Assembly: GCA_964420405.1 (NCBI GenBank)
Contig: CAYQTL010000140.1
Span: 1-6,192, forward strand
Direction: 5' to 3'
Source: CAYQTL01 sp964420405
Lineage (GTDB): Bacteria; Acidobacteriota; Thermoanaerobaculia; Thermoanaerobaculales; Sulfomarinibacteraceae
Length of the DNA: 6,192 nucleotides
In this document: positions 5,447-6,192 of the stretch, in pieces
Layout of the letters: every line of letters starts with the position of its first letter
Position numbering within the stretch: position 1 is the stretch's first letter
Notes under the pieces: generated by a model
Database searches by the model: none
What the model saw: only the letters and a program-made list of their open reading frames with translations
Told to the model about the DNA's origin: nothing
Position numbers and translations under genes: made by a program

Positions 5447-5463
5447 CGGCGGCCATACCGCCG
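5447..5463 (-). terminator. Intercistronic hairpin in the five-cysteine operon
   Basis: CGGCGG-ccata-CCGCCG is a perfect 6-bp stem with a 5-nt loop. It starts at the first base after the upstream gene's stop codon and ends 4 bp before the Shine-Dalgarno of the downstream gene. It may be an attenuator, or a stability element that sets the ratio of the two products. It is unlikely to end transcription fully, because the downstream gene has no other visible promoter. Confidence 0.4.
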
Positions 5464-5883
5464 TCACTCCACCGAGAGCACGACCAGATCGACCGTGCAG
5501 TCACTGCCCTGGCCCTTGCAGCAGAGCAGGATCTTCCCGTCCTCGTCGCCGCAGCCGGTCGCCTTGAACGAGAGCTTCAGCCCGGCCCCCGCCTCGAGGC
5601 CGCCCCGCCGGTGAAGCTCCCGCACGCCGCGCTCCACCGACGCGATCTCCACCGCGCACGGCCGCTCCGAGCCGGAGCGCGCCATGATCCGGTCGATCTT
5701 CAGCTGACCCACCCCGGCCACGTCGAGCCGGAACGACCCGCGCTCCCGCAGCTGGGTCTCGGTCACGTAATCCCGCGAGTTGATCTTCTCCTCGGCGGCC
5801 GCGGGCGCCGTCGCGACGACGGCCGCGACACCGACCAGCATCGCGAGCACCAGCACGCCGCTGTGTGTCTTCCTCCAAATCAC
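5464..5883 (-). CDS. Secreted five-cysteine protein, paralogue A (GTG start)
   Basis: A 139-residue protein starting with GTG at 5883. An AAGGAG Shine-Dalgarno lies 6 nt upstream (5890-5895), and the new N-terminus MIWRKTHSGVLVLAML is a textbook signal-peptide start. An ATG at 5940 would add 19 residues (MSSTGVRRPTSF...) in front of the signal peptide and has no such site. Cleavage is expected after APAAA (residue 30). Mature cysteines are C76, C111, C121-C122 and C129. The region YVTETQLRERG..R.DVAGVGQL.IDRI (39-66) is the best conserved block shared with paralogue B; the two proteins differ by a single 2-residue gap between the first two cysteines. Function is unknown. A small secreted disulfide protein, inhibitor or surface component are all possible. 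It is the first gene of the probable two-gene operon. Confidence 0.82.
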   Translation of the reverse strand: MIWRKTHSGVLVLAMLVGVAAVVATAPAAAEEKINSRDYVTETQLRERGSFRLDVAGVGQLKIDRIMARSGSERPCAVEIASVERGVRELHRRGGLEAGAGLKLSFKATGCGDEDGKILLCCKGQGSDCTVDLVVLSVE

Positions 5884-5899
5884 GTCCGTCTCCTTTCCG

Positions 5900-5912
5900 C
5901 GTCCGAAGGACG
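5900..5912. promoter_or_regulatory. Short inverted repeat before the five-cysteine operon
   Basis: CGTCC-gaa-GGACG is a perfect 13-bp inverted repeat ending 4 bp upstream of the Shine-Dalgarno of the first gene. It could be an operator or a leader-RNA hairpin close to the ribosome site. I could not find a convincing -35/-10 pair in 5913-5982; TTGTCG on the minus strand (5935-5940) is a lone -35-like hexamer. Confidence 0.3.
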
Positions 5913-5982
5913 TCGGTCTCCTCACCCCCGTACTCGACAACCCGGATGTGGGCGGGACATGGGGCCGGGCTCGAACGTCGCT

Positions 5983-6056
5983 TGCCGGCTGGAAGCCGGC
6001 GCTACGGGCAGGCTTCGCAGGCCGCTACCGGGCTCCCGCACGTCGGATGGCCAGCC
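5983..6056 (-). repeat. Complete REP element plus partial unit
   Basis: GCCGGCT-gga-AGCCGGC (5984-6000) followed by GCTAC (6001-6005) repeats the element at 4949-4974 base for base over 26 bp. The next bases GGCAGGCTTCGCAGGCCG (6008-6025) repeat the inner segment of the 49-bp unit at 4887-4904, here without its GTAG head. This places REP material upstream of the five-cysteine operon as well as downstream. Confidence 0.82.
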
Positions 6057-6067
6057 TCGAACGTCGT

Positions 6068-6115
6068 GCCGGCTAGGAACCCACCGGAGGGAGCGGCTGC
6101 GGTTGAGGCCACTGG
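6068..6115 (-). repeat. Decayed REP element with conserved tail
   Basis: GCCGGCTAGGAACCCACCGG (6068-6087) is a degraded version of the REP palindrome and its CTAC. The tail that follows (6089-6110) is identical over 22 bp to 4973-4994. The tail outlasting its palindrome suggests that the mobile or functional unit is longer than the hairpin alone. Confidence 0.7.
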
Positions 6116-6143
6116 GGGTCGAAGAGGGCGGGGGCGTGGCCAT

Positions 6144-6192
6144 CAACCGCCCGCTCATCCCGGGGGGTCGCCGGGCGCGGAGCGCACGAGCA
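6144..6192. repeat. Boundary direct repeat, copy 2
   Basis: These 49 bases match positions 1-51 in the same orientation, with a shorter G-run and a few substitutions. The copy reaches the window end, so its extent is unknown. It is preceded by a G-rich stretch (6113-6140) with no recognisable gene. Confidence 0.75.

Noticed and set aside
5457..5940. Upstream ATG starts for the two five-cysteine genes (5456 and 5940)
   Set aside because: Neither has a ribosome site, and both would place charged residues before the signal peptide. The starts at 5429 (ATG) and 5883 (GTG) have strong Shine-Dalgarno sequences.
4760..6110. Insertion sequence around the five-cysteine operon
   Set aside because: No transposase and no terminal inverted repeats with target duplications. 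The repeats present are direct REP copies.

Overview
This is a GC-rich window from a bacterial chromosome (or a large metagenomic contig). It holds six probable protein genes separated by unusually repeat-rich spacers. Four of the six products carry Sec-type signal peptides. Three features recall soil and marine Acidobacteriota (Thermoanaerobaculia-like lineages): a secreted 'LPAAG...IFNPND' beta-sandwich protein, a secreted seven-bladed propeller ending in a DGFESG...W tail, and abundant REP-like palindromes. That placement is from memory and inference. No rRNA, tRNA or other phylogenetic marker is present to settle it.

Layout. Positions 1-310 hold a boundary repeat, a REP fragment, a hexanucleotide microsatellite and a perfect 16-bp palindrome (238-253) of the CRP/FNR type. 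Next is a hemerythrin-like protein gene (311-886, +). A convergent spacer with REP relics (887-1327) separates it from a small cupin gene (1328-1708, -). A 457-bp spacer with little visible structure follows. Then comes a secreted seven-bladed beta-propeller gene (2184-3425, -). A 481-bp divergent spacer leads to a secreted two-repeat beta-sandwich protein gene (3907-4710, +). The spacer at 4711-5015 carries a tandem array with an exact 49-bp period, made of GTAG-headed REP elements. Finally a tandem pair of paralogous secreted small proteins with five conserved cysteines (5464-5883 and 5016-5429, -, 34 bp apart) probably forms one operon. It is followed by a second REP cluster (5984-6110) and a second copy of the boundary repeat (6144-6192).

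How the parts fit. The genes do not form one obvious pathway. The hemerythrin gene looks individually regulated by an oxygen- or NO-sensing CRP/FNR-family activator, as its upstream palindrome suggests. The cupin is a stand-alone small enzyme or binding protein. The propeller, beta-sandwich and five-cysteine proteins are all predicted to leave the cytoplasm.

The best candidates for something new are the five-cysteine secreted pair, the REP family with compensatory stem changes, and the GC-rich hairpin without a U-tract that lies 0-5 nt after the stop codon of all six genes. I see no defence system, CRISPR array, transposase or prophage gene.
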